From Gordonia sp049847105 (lineage in GTDB: Bacteria; Actinomycetota; Actinomycetes; Mycobacteriales; Mycobacteriaceae), in the NCBI RefSeq assembly GCF_049847105.1, contig NZ_JBNCNS010000008.1:1-64000 (forward strand): a stretch of 64,000 nucleotides of DNA. The letters run 5' to 3'. Each line of letters begins with the position of its first letter. The first letter of the stretch is position 1. Of this stretch, positions 8,268-17,055 are shown one piece after another. The notes under the pieces are model-generated. The model was given only the letters and a program-made list of their open reading frames with translations, was not told where the DNA came from and did no database searches. The position numbers were made by a program, and so were the translations under genes.

Positions 8268-9338
8268 TCAGTACACGCGCACCGCGCTCGCTTTGACCGC
8301 GAAGTAGACGCGGGCACCGACGACGAGCGACAACGCTGCCACCGCGGCCCCGGTGACCTCCGCGCCGATCACATGTCCACCGACGTCACCCCGCACCACC
8401 ATCCGATCACCGTGTGGGATCACCTGGGCGATCGAGCAGGCGAACACGTTGCGGAAGCTTGCATCCGACGGAGGTGAGGTGAACACCGCGACGCCATCGG
8501 GCGAGAACACCGCCGTCGCATGACGGCCGGTGTGAACCGGCTCGGCAACGGTTCCGGCGACGGCGATACCGTCGGTGACCACACTGGTTCCGTCCCACCG
8601 GCCGGACACGAGGTTGAGACCGGCCAGCCGCGCGACGAAGGCGTTGACCGGGTTGGCGAGAACCGCGGCCGCGGGCCCGCTGTCCACCGCATGCCCGTCG
8701 TCGACGACCACCATCTCCTCGGCCAGCGTCACCACATCGACAACGTCGTGGGTGACCATGATCGTCGTGCGCGAGCGGTCGTCGAGCAGATCTCGCAGCA
8801 GCGCTCGGAGGCGACCGGCAACGTCGACGTCGAGAGCACGAAATGGCTCGTCCAACAGCAGTATTCGGGGCTGCGCGGCCAGCGCACGTGCGATCGCGAC
8901 CCGTTGCGCCTGCCCACCCGACAGCTCGGCCGGCTTGCGGTCGGCGAGATCGGCCACTTCGGTCGCCGCCAGCCATCGATCGACCCGAGCGGCGACCTCT
9001 GCGCGTGAAAGCCGTTGGGCGGATGGCGCGAAGGCGATATTAGACCGCACCGTGAGGTGTGGGAACAGCCGTGCGTCCTGGGAGAGCAGCGCGACCCCGC
9101 GACGGTGTGCCGGTACAGATGTGCGCCCGTCACAGAGTATTTCGCCATCCAGAGCAATCATCGATCGGCCATTCGTGAGCAGCCCGGCGATCACGCGCAG
9201 CAGAGTGGTCTTGCCCGCGCCGTTGGGTCCGACGACGGCGGTGGTGCTGCCCGCGGCGAACGTGTGCGAGATCCGCATCGGCGGCAGCACGTTGTCGATG
9301 TCCGCGTACAACCCCGAGCCGGGCACCGCGCCGGTCAC
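8268..9338 (-). CDS. modC: ModC: molybdate ABC transporter ATP-binding protein
   Basis: A 356-residue ATPase energising molybdate import. It has Walker A GPNGAGKTT, signature LSGGQAQRV, Walker B ILLLDEPF and H-loop MVTHD. The C-terminal part from about residue 230 resembles the TOBE/molybdate-binding regulatory domain of ModC. The GTG at 9338 overlaps the modB stop by four bases (GTGA), which fixes the start; longer upstream reading is the shadow of modB. It is last gene of the operon regulator-modA-modB-modC. Confidence 0.9.
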   Translation of the reverse strand: MTGAVPGSGLYADIDNVLPPMRISHTFAAGSTTAVVGPNGAGKTTLLRVIAGLLTNGRSMIALDGEILCDGRTSVPAHRRGVALLSQDARLFPHLTVRSNIAFAPSAQRLSRAEVAARVDRWLAATEVADLADRKPAELSGGQAQRVAIARALAAQPRILLLDEPFRALDVDVAGRLRALLRDLLDDRSRTTIMVTHDVVDVVTLAEEMVVVDDGHAVDSGPAAAVLANPVNAFVARLAGLNLVSGRWDGTSVVTDGIAVAGTVAEPVHTGRHATAVFSPDGVAVFTSPPSDASFRNVFACSIAQVIPHGDRMVVRGDVGGHVIGAEVTGAAVAALSLVVGARVYFAVKASAVRVY

Positions 9339-10156
9339 AACGCGCCTTGTCCGACACCACGACGCCCGACACCACGCCGCGCGTGGACCGCGACCACGAC
9401 GATCAGGGACACCACCACCAGCACCAGCGACAACGGGATCGCCGCCCGCGGATCGTCGATCTCCGCGACGTAGATCGCGAGCGGCGCGGTCTGCGTGATG
9501 CCCGGTGCGTTGCCGGCGAAGGTGATGGTCGCCCCGAATTCGCCCATGGCCCTGGCGAATGCCAGCACGACGCCGGCCAGGAGCGACGGCACGATCAGGG
9601 GCAGGGTGACCCGCCAGAGCGTTCGCGAGGGACCGGCCCCGAGCGTCGCGGCCACCTCCTCGTATCGCGTCCCGGCCACCCGCACCGCCCCCTCGACACT
9701 GATGACCAGAAACGGCAGCGCCACAAAGGTCTGCGCCAGGACCACCGCGGTCGAGCTGAACGCGATGTCGATGCCGACGGCGCGCAGATGCTCGCCGACG
9801 AGCCCGAGCCTGCCGAACGTGTACAGGAGCGCGATACCACCCACCACGGGCGGCAGCACGAGAGGCAAGAGGACCAGCGACCTCAGGACACGGGTGACGA
9901 CGCCGTCGTGCCGCGCGAAGACCACCGCCATCGGCACCCCGAGCAGGATGCAGAGAAAGGTGCTGAACGCGGCCGTCCGGAGTGACAGCACCAGCGCCTG
10001 CCTCGACGATTCGGAGCCGACCTGGTCGAGGAAGGTGTCCCACGGCGTCTGTGCGATCAGGGCGATGGGCGGCAGCACGATCAGCGTGATGCCCAGCGCT
10101 GCTGGGAGATACAGCCAGACAGGCAGCCCGGCGCGGATCGACGGTCGGCGGATCAA
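9335..10156 (-). CDS. modB: ModB: molybdate ABC transporter permease
   Basis: A 273-residue inner-membrane permease with about six hydrophobic segments and the EAA loop motif EVAATLGAGPSRTLWRVTLP that docks on the ATPase. The start is a TTG at 10156 overlapping the modA stop by four bases (TTGA). Another four-base overlap links it to modC, so translation of the operon is probably coupled. Confidence 0.9.
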   Translation of the reverse strand: MIRRPSIRAGLPVWLYLPAALGITLIVLPPIALIAQTPWDTFLDQVGSESSRQALVLSLRTAAFSTFLCILLGVPMAVVFARHDGVVTRVLRSLVLLPLVLPPVVGGIALLYTFGRLGLVGEHLRAVGIDIAFSSTAVVLAQTFVALPFLVISVEGAVRVAGTRYEEVAATLGAGPSRTLWRVTLPLIVPSLLAGVVLAFARAMGEFGATITFAGNAPGITQTAPLAIYVAEIDDPRAAIPLSLVLVVVSLIVVVAVHARRGVGRRGVGQGAL

Positions 10157-10923
10157 GGCTTTCCGAAGCCCGCTTCCTGCAGGATCTGCTGTCCGGACGG
10201 GCTCAACACCGCGTCGACGAACTCCTTGCCCACCGCCTCGTCCGCGGCGTCGCGGACCGTGGTGATCGGATACGAGTTGACCACTGCCGCGAAGGCGGGA
10301 TCGACCACCGTCGCGACCTTGTCACCCGCCCCCTTGGCATCGGTCACGTACACCAGACCGGCGTCGGCCTGCCCCGACGTCACCTTGGTGAGTACCGCCG
10401 TCACCGACTGTTCTTCCGACGCCGCATCGACGGTGATCCCGGTGTTACGTTCCACGGTGTCGGTCGCGTTGCCACACGGCTGCGCCGACTGGCACACGAC
10501 GGTCGTCACGCCCGGCTTGTTCAGGTCGGCAAACGACTTGATGCCCTTCGGGTTACCCGGTGCGGTCACGATCACGAGGGTGTTGGTCGCGAAGATCTTC
10601 GGGTCGACGGCCGACTCGCCCAGCTTGGCCATGTTCTTCTGGTCCGCACTGGCGAAGACGTCGGCGGGGGCGCCCTGTTTGATCTGGTTCACCAAGGTCG
10701 ACGAGCCGTCGAACGACAGCGACACCGTTGTCCCCGGGTGCTGCTTCTGGAACTCGTCAGCGATCGCGGTGAACGTCTTCTTGAGTGACGCGGCGGCGGA
10801 CACGTTGAGTGTCGTCGGTGTCGTGGACGACGACTGGGACGAGGCGTCCTCCGACGACGAGCACCCAGAAGCGGCCGTCATCACCGATGCGGCAACCGCG
10901 ACGGCGGCCAGAACCTTCTTCAC
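10153..10923 (-). CDS. modA: ModA: molybdate-binding lipoprotein
   Basis: A 256-residue extracytoplasmic solute-binding protein. The GTG at 10923 gives a lipoprotein signal with lipobox ASGC (C21) after a short Lys-Lys n-region and hydrophobic core. The mature part has the ModA hallmarks: NVSAAASLKKTFTAIA, SFDGSSTLVNQIKQGAPADVFASAD and a late GLVYVTDA block. The start overlaps the upstream regulator's stop by four bases. Specificity for molybdate or tungstate is inferred from family and operon. Confidence 0.92.
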   Translation of the reverse strand: MKKVLAAVAVAASVMTAASGCSSSEDASSQSSSTTPTTLNVSAAASLKKTFTAIADEFQKQHPGTTVSLSFDGSSTLVNQIKQGAPADVFASADQKNMAKLGESAVDPKIFATNTLVIVTAPGNPKGIKSFADLNKPGVTTVVCQSAQPCGNATDTVERNTGITVDAASEEQSVTAVLTKVTSGQADAGLVYVTDAKGAGDKVATVVDPAFAAVVNSYPITTVRDAADEAVGKEFVDAVLSPSGQQILQEAGFGKP

Positions 10924-11324
10924 TGTCCATCTCGTTTCGTCTCGACGATCACCGTGGTGGCCTTCACCACCGCGGTGGCGACCGACCCCGGCGCCAGTTG
11001 CAGCTCGCGTGCCGCGTCGGCACTCATCAAGGAGGTGACCTCGAACGGACCGCACTGCATCGTCACCTGGGCCATCACCCCGTCGATCGACACCGCGGTG
11101 ACGAGACCGGCGAATCGGTTGCGCGCCGAGCGCAGGACTCCGTCGTCGTCCGGCGGGGCGGCGGCACGCGTGCGGGCACGAGCGGCCAGCTCGGCGCCGT
11201 CGACCATGGCAACCTCCCCGTCACCGGTGGATGCCGCGAGCTCGCCGGCGGCGATCCACCGCCGCACGGTGTCATCGCTGACGCCGAGCAGGCGAGCCGC
11301 GTCCCGCACTCGAATGACAGTCAC
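10920..11324 (-). CDS. MerR-type HTH / TOBE (molbindin) molybdate-responsive protein
   Basis: A 134-residue protein, first gene of the mod operon. Its N-terminus is an excisionase/MerR-like helix-turn-helix (AARLLGVSDDTVRRWIAAGE). The C-terminus (from about residue 68) is a Mop/TOBE fold of the kind that binds molybdate (RNRFAGLVTAVSIDGVMAQV). The architecture suggests sensing of molybdate and control of its own operon, as ModE does by a different HTH. The start GTG at 11324 follows GATAAA by eight bases, so the transcript may be nearly leaderless. The stop overlaps the modA GTG by four bases. Confidence 0.85.
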   Translation of the reverse strand: MTVIRVRDAARLLGVSDDTVRRWIAAGELAASTGDGEVAMVDGAELAARARTRAAAPPDDDGVLRSARNRFAGLVTAVSIDGVMAQVTMQCGPFEVTSLMSADAARELQLAPGSVATAVVKATTVIVETKRDGQ

Positions 11325-11563
11325 TCGCTCACTTTATCCGCAGATGCGTTCAGAATGCTCATCGATACCCGCAGATGCGGAAATAACACCTCCGACGTTG
11401 ACTTCATGTGCACGTGAACTCCTAGCGTGAACACCGACCACCCACGACGTACCGATGAGTTCTGGACGTCTCCGTGGTCTGCACTGATGCCCTCCCGGCA
11501 GCGCCTCGGAGGGATGAAAATTAGGTCGCTGGATGTCCGAATTGCACCGTAGTGTGGAGAAAC

Positions 11564-12583
11564 ATGAGCTCACCCACCGCCCCCGCCGTAGCGCGACGAG
11601 ATCGACAGTCGACACCGGACGTCGCCATCGAGGCCGTCGACCTGGTGAAGAAATTCGGTGATTTCACCGCAGTCGACGGTGTCAGCTTCACCGTGCCCCA
11701 AGGTTCGGTTCTCGGCCTGCTCGGCCCCAACGGAGCAGGCAAGACCACCATTGTCCGCATGATGGCCACGTTGTCCCCGCCCACCAGCGGGTCGGCCAGC
11801 ATCGCCGGATACGACGTCGCCAGTCAACCCGAGATGGTCCGCCGCAGTATGGGATTGACGGGTCAGGCCGCCACCGTCGACGAGATCCTCACCGGACGCG
11901 AGAACATCCGCATGATCGGCGGCCTGTACGGCATCGGTCGCAAGGAACTCGCCCGTCGAGCCGATCGGCTCCTCGAGCAATTCTCGCTGACCGAGGCCGG
12001 CAACAAACAAGTCAAGTCCTACTCGGGCGGCATGCGACGGCGCCTCGACCTCGCGGTCAGCCTGTTGGCCGCCCCGCCGGTGCTCTTTCTCGACGAGCCG
12101 ACCACCGGCCTCGACCCTCGCAGCCGGCAGGAACTCTGGGACGTCCTGCGCAACCTGGTCGCCGACGGCACCACGCTGTTGCTGACCACGCAGTACCTCG
12201 AGGAGGCCGACCAGCTCGCCGACGACATCGTGGTGATCGACAAGGGGAAGATCATCGCGCATGGCACATCGCTACAGCTCAAGCAGCAGGCCGGGGCCGC
12301 AAGCCTGGTCCTGACCGTTTCCGATCCCGACGACATCCCCGAGGCGGAGGCGCTACTGCGCAAGACCGGCACCGAGGTCTTCATCGATCACGGCGCCCGA
12401 CGACTGACCGCCCCCGCCGACGGACTCGGCGATCTCACCCGCGTCGTCGCATGGTTCGACGAGAGCGGCATCGCCGTCGACGACCTCGGGCTGGCCCGAC
12501 CCAGCCTCGATGACGTCTTCCTGTCACTCACCGGCCACCGCGCCGAGGACGATTCGGCCTCCGAGGAGGAGCAGACCGCATGA
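11564..12583 (+). CDS. DrrA-type ABC exporter ATP-binding protein
   Basis: A 339-residue ATPase of the daunorubicin-resistance DrrA class. It has Walker A GPNGAGKTT, signature SGGMRRRLDLA, Walker B LFLDEPTTGLDPRS and the long C-terminal extension typical of DrrA. ATG 11564 has GGAGA a few bases upstream; the earlier ATG at 11552 lacks one. The stop overlaps the start of the permease gene by four bases (ATGA), so the two form one exporter. The cargo could be a drug or a lipid; nothing here decides it. Confidence 0.9.
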   Translation: MSSPTAPAVARRDRQSTPDVAIEAVDLVKKFGDFTAVDGVSFTVPQGSVLGLLGPNGAGKTTIVRMMATLSPPTSGSASIAGYDVASQPEMVRRSMGLTGQAATVDEILTGRENIRMIGGLYGIGRKELARRADRLLEQFSLTEAGNKQVKSYSGGMRRRLDLAVSLLAAPPVLFLDEPTTGLDPRSRQELWDVLRNLVADGTTLLLTTQYLEEADQLADDIVVIDKGKIIAHGTSLQLKQQAGAASLVLTVSDPDDIPEAEALLRKTGTEVFIDHGARRLTAPADGLGDLTRVVAWFDESGIAVDDLGLARPSLDDVFLSLTGHRAEDDSASEEEQTA

Positions 12584-13428
12584 CCACCACCGTCACCTCC
12601 GATCCCGCGGTCGCCCAGCGACCCGAGATCCATCAGACAACAATCTGGCAGCAGTCATGGATCATGGTGAAACGCAACATGATCCACACCAAACGGATGC
12701 CGGAGATGCTCTCCGACGTGACCATCCAGCCGATCATGTTCGTGCTGCTGTTCGCGTACGTCTTCGGCGCGTCGATCACCAATACCGGTGGCGTGTCCTA
12801 CAAGGAGTTCCTGCTCCCGGGCATCATGGGCCAGACGATCGTGTTCACCGCGTTCATCGTGGCCACCGGCATCACCGCCGACCTCGAGAAGGGGATCATC
12901 GATCGCTTCCGCTCGCTGCCGATACGTCGATCATCGGTTCTGGTCGGCCGCAGCATCGCGAGTCTCCTGCACTCGTCGATCGGCATCGTGGTCATGGCGA
13001 TCACCGGGCTCGCGATCGGCTGGCGTATCCACGGAACGTTCGGGGAGGCGGTCCTCGCTTTCGCGCTCGTCCTGCTGTTCGGCTTCGGGATGATCTGGTT
13101 CGGCATCCTCATCGGATCGTGGCTGAGTTCGGTGGAAGCGGTGAACGGCTTCATGTTCACCACCCTGTTCCCGCTCACCTTCCTGTCGAATGCGTTTGTC
13201 CCGACCGCCCCGATGCCGACGTGGCTGCGGACCATCGCGGAGTGGAACCCGATCTCGGCGCTCGTCCAGGCGATGCGCGTGCTGTGGGGCAACGGGCCGG
13301 CCGCCGGGCCGGGTTCCCCGTGGCCACTGCAGCACCCGGAGGTCGCGACCCTGATCTGGGCCGTCGTGCTGACGCTGGTGTTCGCGCCGTTCGCGTTGCG
13401 CGCCTACAACAAGCGCACCTCCGACTGA
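12580..13428 (+). CDS. DrrB-type ABC-2 family exporter permease
   Basis: A 282-residue permease with six predicted membrane segments and the ABC-2 transporter pattern: a cytosolic N-terminus, GGVSYKEFLLPGIM, ADLEKGIIDRFRSLP and a late AEWNPISALVQAMR segment. It is translationally coupled to the DrrA-type ATPase and followed by a large hairpin at 13469-13550. Confidence 0.9.
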   Translation: MTTTVTSDPAVAQRPEIHQTTIWQQSWIMVKRNMIHTKRMPEMLSDVTIQPIMFVLLFAYVFGASITNTGGVSYKEFLLPGIMGQTIVFTAFIVATGITADLEKGIIDRFRSLPIRRSSVLVGRSIASLLHSSIGIVVMAITGLAIGWRIHGTFGEAVLAFALVLLFGFGMIWFGILIGSWLSSVEAVNGFMFTTLFPLTFLSNAFVPTAPMPTWLRTIAEWNPISALVQAMRVLWGNGPAAGPGSPWPLQHPEVATLIWAVVLTLVFAPFALRAYNKRTSD

Positions 13429-13468
13429 CCCCAGGGAACCCTCTCCCCCGCACCCCCTCCACCGCGCA

Positions 13469-13550
13469 CCCCCGCAGCCGCGACGGTTCCCGTCATCCGC
13501 GACGCCATTTAGGGGGCGCGGGTGACGGAAACCGTCGCGGCTGCGGGGGG
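13469..13550. terminator. Long hairpin between convergent genes (bidirectional terminator)
   Basis: Arms of about 32 bases (13469-13500 and 13518-13550) pair with two mismatches; the core of each arm is GCAGCCGCGACGG and its complement, with a 17-base loop. It sits between the DrrB permease (ends 13428) and the ROK gene (ends 13575), which converge, so it can terminate both. The arms are longer than most terminators, so it may also be a dispersed palindromic element. Confidence 0.75.
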
Positions 13551-13574
13551 TGCCGGGGGTAGGGGGATTGAAGT

Positions 13575-14885
13575 TCAGGCGGTGGCGGCGAGCGCTTCCA
13601 GCGGATCGGTGTAGATCGCATCGAGGGCGACCGCACCGGCGGCCTGCTGCTGCACGGTGGTTCCCGAATGCGACACGCGCACATCGCGGTTGGCCACCAC
13701 AGACGTCGTCTTGACCGCCTTCGCGACGGTCGGCAAGGTGGCCGGGAAATCGGTGAACGCCTGACCACCGAGCACGATGTGATCGGGATTGAAGATGTCG
13801 GCGATCAGCGCGACAGTCCGGCCGAGGACCTCGGCCCGCTCCTCGAGCAGTGCACGCGCAGTGGCGTCGCCGCCGCGGGCGAGGTCGTGCACACCCTCGA
13901 TGTCGTCGACCGAGAGCCCGAGGGCCTGCGCGGCATCCACCACGCCGGTGTCGCTGGCGGTCGGCTCGAGTCGCCCGGTCTTCTCCGGATCGAGGAGTGT
14001 GGTGGGTCCGGTGGGGAAATGGCCGATGACCGGCGGGCCCGCGGTCGGCGTGTGCACGGTGCCGTCGACGCAGAAGGCGGTACCCACCATCTCGCGGGCA
14101 TAGAAGTACAGGAAGCTCGACTTCTTCTGATCGGGATTGACGACGAGTTCCGCGGCGGCCATCGCCTCGACATGCGAGGCGACCGACACCGGCAGACCGA
14201 CGGTCTCGGCGATTATCCGGCCGACCGGTGCCGCCGACCAGCCAAGGCGGGGGTGATCCACCAATCCGCCGGGCGCGACCCGCCCACCGAGCGCCACGCC
14301 GGCCCAGAGCACGCGGCGGCCCGCCCATCGGCCGACGAAGCGCCGAGCACTGACCCCGATCGCCTCGAGGGTCTCCTCCGCGCTGTCTGCGGCCGGGGTG
14401 GGGATCTGGATGGCCCCGACCACACGGTGCAGGAGGTCGTGGGTGGTGATCGAGGTGACCTTGTAGCCGATGTGGATGCCGAGCGTGAGGAAGTCGGCGA
14501 CGTTGAGTTCGAACGGCAGTCGCGGCCGGCCGATCGCCCCGGCGGGGGCGAGATCGGCGCGTTCGCGGATCAGACCGGCCTTGAGCAGGGCACCCACCTG
14601 TCGGTTCACGGTCGAGATACTCAGCCCGGTGTACTCGGCGGCGTCGTCGCGGAACACCGGCCCGGAGAGACGCGCGGTACGCAGTACCAGCGCGGCAGGC
14701 TTCGACGACAGTTGCAGCTGAGGCGTGGCGATGTGAATGGCGGACGCTCCCTTCCGCGGTGACCCATAGGCGAGTGGGCGGGGAACGCGGTCGGCGAGCC
14801 GGTGTCCCGGTGGTCGGGGCGCCTGCGGTCGGGCGGGTTCCGGGTTGGCGGTGGCGGTGCTGTGGTGGTCGAGCGTTGCGGTCAT
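13575..14885 (-). CDS. ROK-family transcriptional regulator (Rv0485-like)
   Basis: A 436-residue protein. An N-terminal winged helix (about 75-130, with YTGLSISTVNRQVGALLKAGLI) is followed by a ROK sugar-kinase-like domain with VGRWAGRRVLWAGVALGGRV and DIFNPDHIVLGG. Length and layout match mycobacterial Rv0485 rather than a sugar kinase, so it is probably a repressor or activator. ATG 14885 has GAGGAC six bases upstream; in-frame sequence further up is unlikely to be translated. A 558-bp divergent gap separates it from sigG. Target genes are unknown. Confidence 0.85.
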   Translation of the reverse strand: MTATLDHHSTATANPEPARPQAPRPPGHRLADRVPRPLAYGSPRKGASAIHIATPQLQLSSKPAALVLRTARLSGPVFRDDAAEYTGLSISTVNRQVGALLKAGLIRERADLAPAGAIGRPRLPFELNVADFLTLGIHIGYKVTSITTHDLLHRVVGAIQIPTPAADSAEETLEAIGVSARRFVGRWAGRRVLWAGVALGGRVAPGGLVDHPRLGWSAAPVGRIIAETVGLPVSVASHVEAMAAAELVVNPDQKKSSFLYFYAREMVGTAFCVDGTVHTPTAGPPVIGHFPTGPTTLLDPEKTGRLEPTASDTGVVDAAQALGLSVDDIEGVHDLARGGDATARALLEERAEVLGRTVALIADIFNPDHIVLGGQAFTDFPATLPTVAKAVKTTSVVANRDVRVSHSGTTVQQQAAGAVALDAIYTDPLEALAATA

Positions 14886-15443
14886 CTGTGTGTCCTCATC
14901 GAATGTGCCACATCCGGGTCGGATCGGCGCCGGGGCGCGACCGAGTCGCTCGGATGAGCGGAAGTGAGTGGGCCGCCGTTGGCCCGGGGTGAATGCTGGG
15001 ATCAGCGCATTCGGCAACAACACAGAACACGAGCAAACGGCAGCCGACAGCCCAGAGCGGTAGTCACATAGGTGACCTCTGGGACGTAGGGCTGGCGGCT
15101 CGTCATGTGCATCAAGCTAGCAACGCGCGAGGGCGACTGGCAACCTCGGACGGCCCACCACCCCGGTCGTCGGCGGCACGCAAATATGGGCGTTCACCGG
15201 CGATGATAGGACTGCGCCAACGTCCTGGCGTCGGTTGCGCGCAGCGTGATCCAAACCCGCTTCGGACGCCCCGGAGCGGGCCCGGCCGGCCCGGCGATCC
15301 CCCTCACGACCGCCGGACCGACCCGACTCATCCTGTGCATGAACACCGGACCTATATCTGACGCAGCGACCACGGAATCGGTTCCGTCGAACGCTCGACT
15401 CGAGGGGCTGACCTTGTCGGACCCTTCCCGTAATCTGGGTCAC
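14886..15443. promoter_or_regulatory. 558-bp divergent regulatory region between the ROK gene and sigG
   Basis: No gene is supported here. Two elements stand out. GTCAC-ATAG-GTGAC at 15063-15076 is a perfect inverted repeat suited to a dimeric regulator, perhaps the ROK protein itself. TAATCT at 15431-15436 lies seven bases before the sigG ATG and would give a leaderless sigG mRNA. Open reading upstream of sigG in the same frame (from 15246) is Pro/Gly-rich and unlike the sigma family. Confidence 0.5.
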
Positions 15444-16490
15444 ATGTCCACCACGACTGCGCCCAACGCGTCCGACGCCGAGTTTCTCGAGGTCACCGAA
15501 CCGTTCCGGCGCGAGATCCTGGCGCATTGTTATCGGATGATGGGGTCCCATCACGACGCCGAGGATCTCATGCAGGAGACCTATCTGCGCGCATGGCGTG
15601 GCTACGGAGGATTCGATCGGCGTGCGTCGGTGCGCACGTGGTTGCACAAGATCGCCACCAACACCTGCCTCACCGCGCTGGGGAGCCGACAGCGGCGACC
15701 ACTGCCGTCCGGACTCGGGGGTGACGCCTTCGACCCGACCGACGACCTCCTGCAAGACCACGAGGTCCCCTGGCTCGAGCCGTTCTCCGGCACCGTCGAC
15801 GAGATCGCGCCGGGCGACGACGCCGATCCCGCCTATGTGGTGGGTGCCCGGGAGTCGATCCGCCTCGCCTTCATCGCCGCGCTCCAGCATCTGCCCGAAC
15901 GTCAGCGCGCCGTCCTGATCCTCCGTGACGTCCTACAGTGGCGGGCCGCAGAGGTCGCCGACACCATCGGGGTCACCACCGCAACTGTGAACAGTCTTCT
16001 GCAGCGGGCCCGAGAGCAGCTCAAGAACGCTGCGCCCGAGAAGGATTCGCCGAGCACGCTCGACGATGCCGCCAAGCGTGAACTGCTCGCCAAGTACGTG
16101 TCGGCCTTCGAACGGTACGACGTCGATGCGATCGTCGACCTGTTCACAGACAAGGCCATCTGGGAGATGCCCCCGTTCACCGGCTGGTATCAGGGCCCCG
16201 CCGCCATCGGCACGCTCATCCGCCGCAACTGTCCCGCCGAGAAGGAAGGAGACCAGATCCTCCTGCCGACCACGGCGAACGGACAGCCGGCCTTCGGCCT
16301 CTACATGCGCGAGCCCGACGGCATCCACCGCCCGTTCCAGCTCCATGTGCTCGACCTCGACGCCGACGGCAAGGTCTCCTATGTGGTGGCCTTCTTCAGC
16401 GACACCCTGGAAGAAGATTTCGCGCGGTTCGGACTGCCCGCCACACCCTACGAGGCACCGCAGCGCTCCGCGCCGAGCCCGTTCCACTGA
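15444..16490 (+). CDS. sigG: SigG-type ECF sigma factor with C-terminal SnoaL-like domain (TIGR02960 family)
   Basis: A 348-residue sigma-70 factor. Region 2 is at about residues 20-90 (FRREILAHCYRMMGSHHDAEDLMQETYLRAW, given here by its ends FRREIL and YLRAW) and region 4 at about 140-195 (LPERQRAVLILRDVLQWRA, then ATVNSLLQRAREQL). A SnoaL-like domain covers about 215-330. That tail, shared with Rv0182c (SigG), usually modulates sigma activity in place of an anti-sigma factor. No anti-sigma gene lies next to it. ATG 15444 follows TAATCT by seven bases, so the mRNA is probably leaderless. Confidence 0.88.
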   Translation: MSTTTAPNASDAEFLEVTEPFRREILAHCYRMMGSHHDAEDLMQETYLRAWRGYGGFDRRASVRTWLHKIATNTCLTALGSRQRRPLPSGLGGDAFDPTDDLLQDHEVPWLEPFSGTVDEIAPGDDADPAYVVGARESIRLAFIAALQHLPERQRAVLILRDVLQWRAAEVADTIGVTTATVNSLLQRAREQLKNAAPEKDSPSTLDDAAKRELLAKYVSAFERYDVDAIVDLFTDKAIWEMPPFTGWYQGPAAIGTLIRRNCPAEKEGDQILLPTTANGQPAFGLYMREPDGIHRPFQLHVLDLDADGKVSYVVAFFSDTLEEDFARFGLPATPYEAPQRSAPSPFH

Positions 16491-16533
16491 GCCGGATCAC
16501 CGAGCCGCGCAGTCGGCTCAGAGCCCGGGCCCA

Positions 16534-16956
16534 CTAGGTCGAGGAGTCGTCGTCCGCCGGGATCTGTGAGGGGTCCATCCAGACCACCTCCCACGCGTGG
16601 CCGTCGAGATCGCAGAAGCTGCGGCAGTACATGAAGCCGAGATCCTCGGGGTCACGCAGAGCGGATCCGCCGTATGTCAGCGCCGCATCCGCGCACCGAT
16701 CGACCTCGGACCGCGAGCCGGCCGACACCGCCACCAACGACTCGCGTCCAAGGAGCGGGTCGGCCACCGCGCTCGCCGCATACCCCGCGAACCGCCCTGC
16801 CGCGTGGAGCACCACCCTGCTGCTGTCGTTGATCTCGATGCAGACGGTGCCCTGATCACAGAACAGCGCGTCGAACCGGAAGCCCAGGCACGTGAAGAAC
16901 GCCCGCGAGCGCGCCACATCGGCCACGGGAAGGTTGACGAACAACATCGTCGACAA
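16534..16956 (-). CDS. VOC (glyoxalase/bleomycin-resistance fold) protein
   Basis: A 140-residue protein of the vicinal-oxygen-chelate superfamily: MLFVNLPVADVARSRAFF at the N-terminus, a central EINDSSRVVLH strand and a C-terminal FCDLDGHAWEVVWMD. These proteins bind a metal through paired beta-alpha-beta modules; the reaction here is unknown. TTG 16956 has GGAG eight bases upstream; ATG 16947 is an alternative. The open reading continues far upstream only as antisense of the next gene. It converges with sigG. Confidence 0.8.
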   Translation of the reverse strand: MSTMLFVNLPVADVARSRAFFTCLGFRFDALFCDQGTVCIEINDSSRVVLHAAGRFAGYAASAVADPLLGRESLVAVSAGSRSEVDRCADAALTYGGSALRDPEDLGFMYCRSFCDLDGHAWEVVWMDPSQIPADDDSST

Positions 16957-17055
16957 TTCGGACACTCCTCGATCACGTGGTGATTCCACGATGTGTTGAC
17001 CGGCCGGGCAGCCCGAACTCATCGGCAGCCGACCCGAGGCCATAAGGTGTGATGC

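Noticed and set aside
9339..10043. N-terminal extension of ModC into the modB region
   Set aside because: It is the shadow of modB; the GTG at 9338 with a four-base overlap is the natural start.
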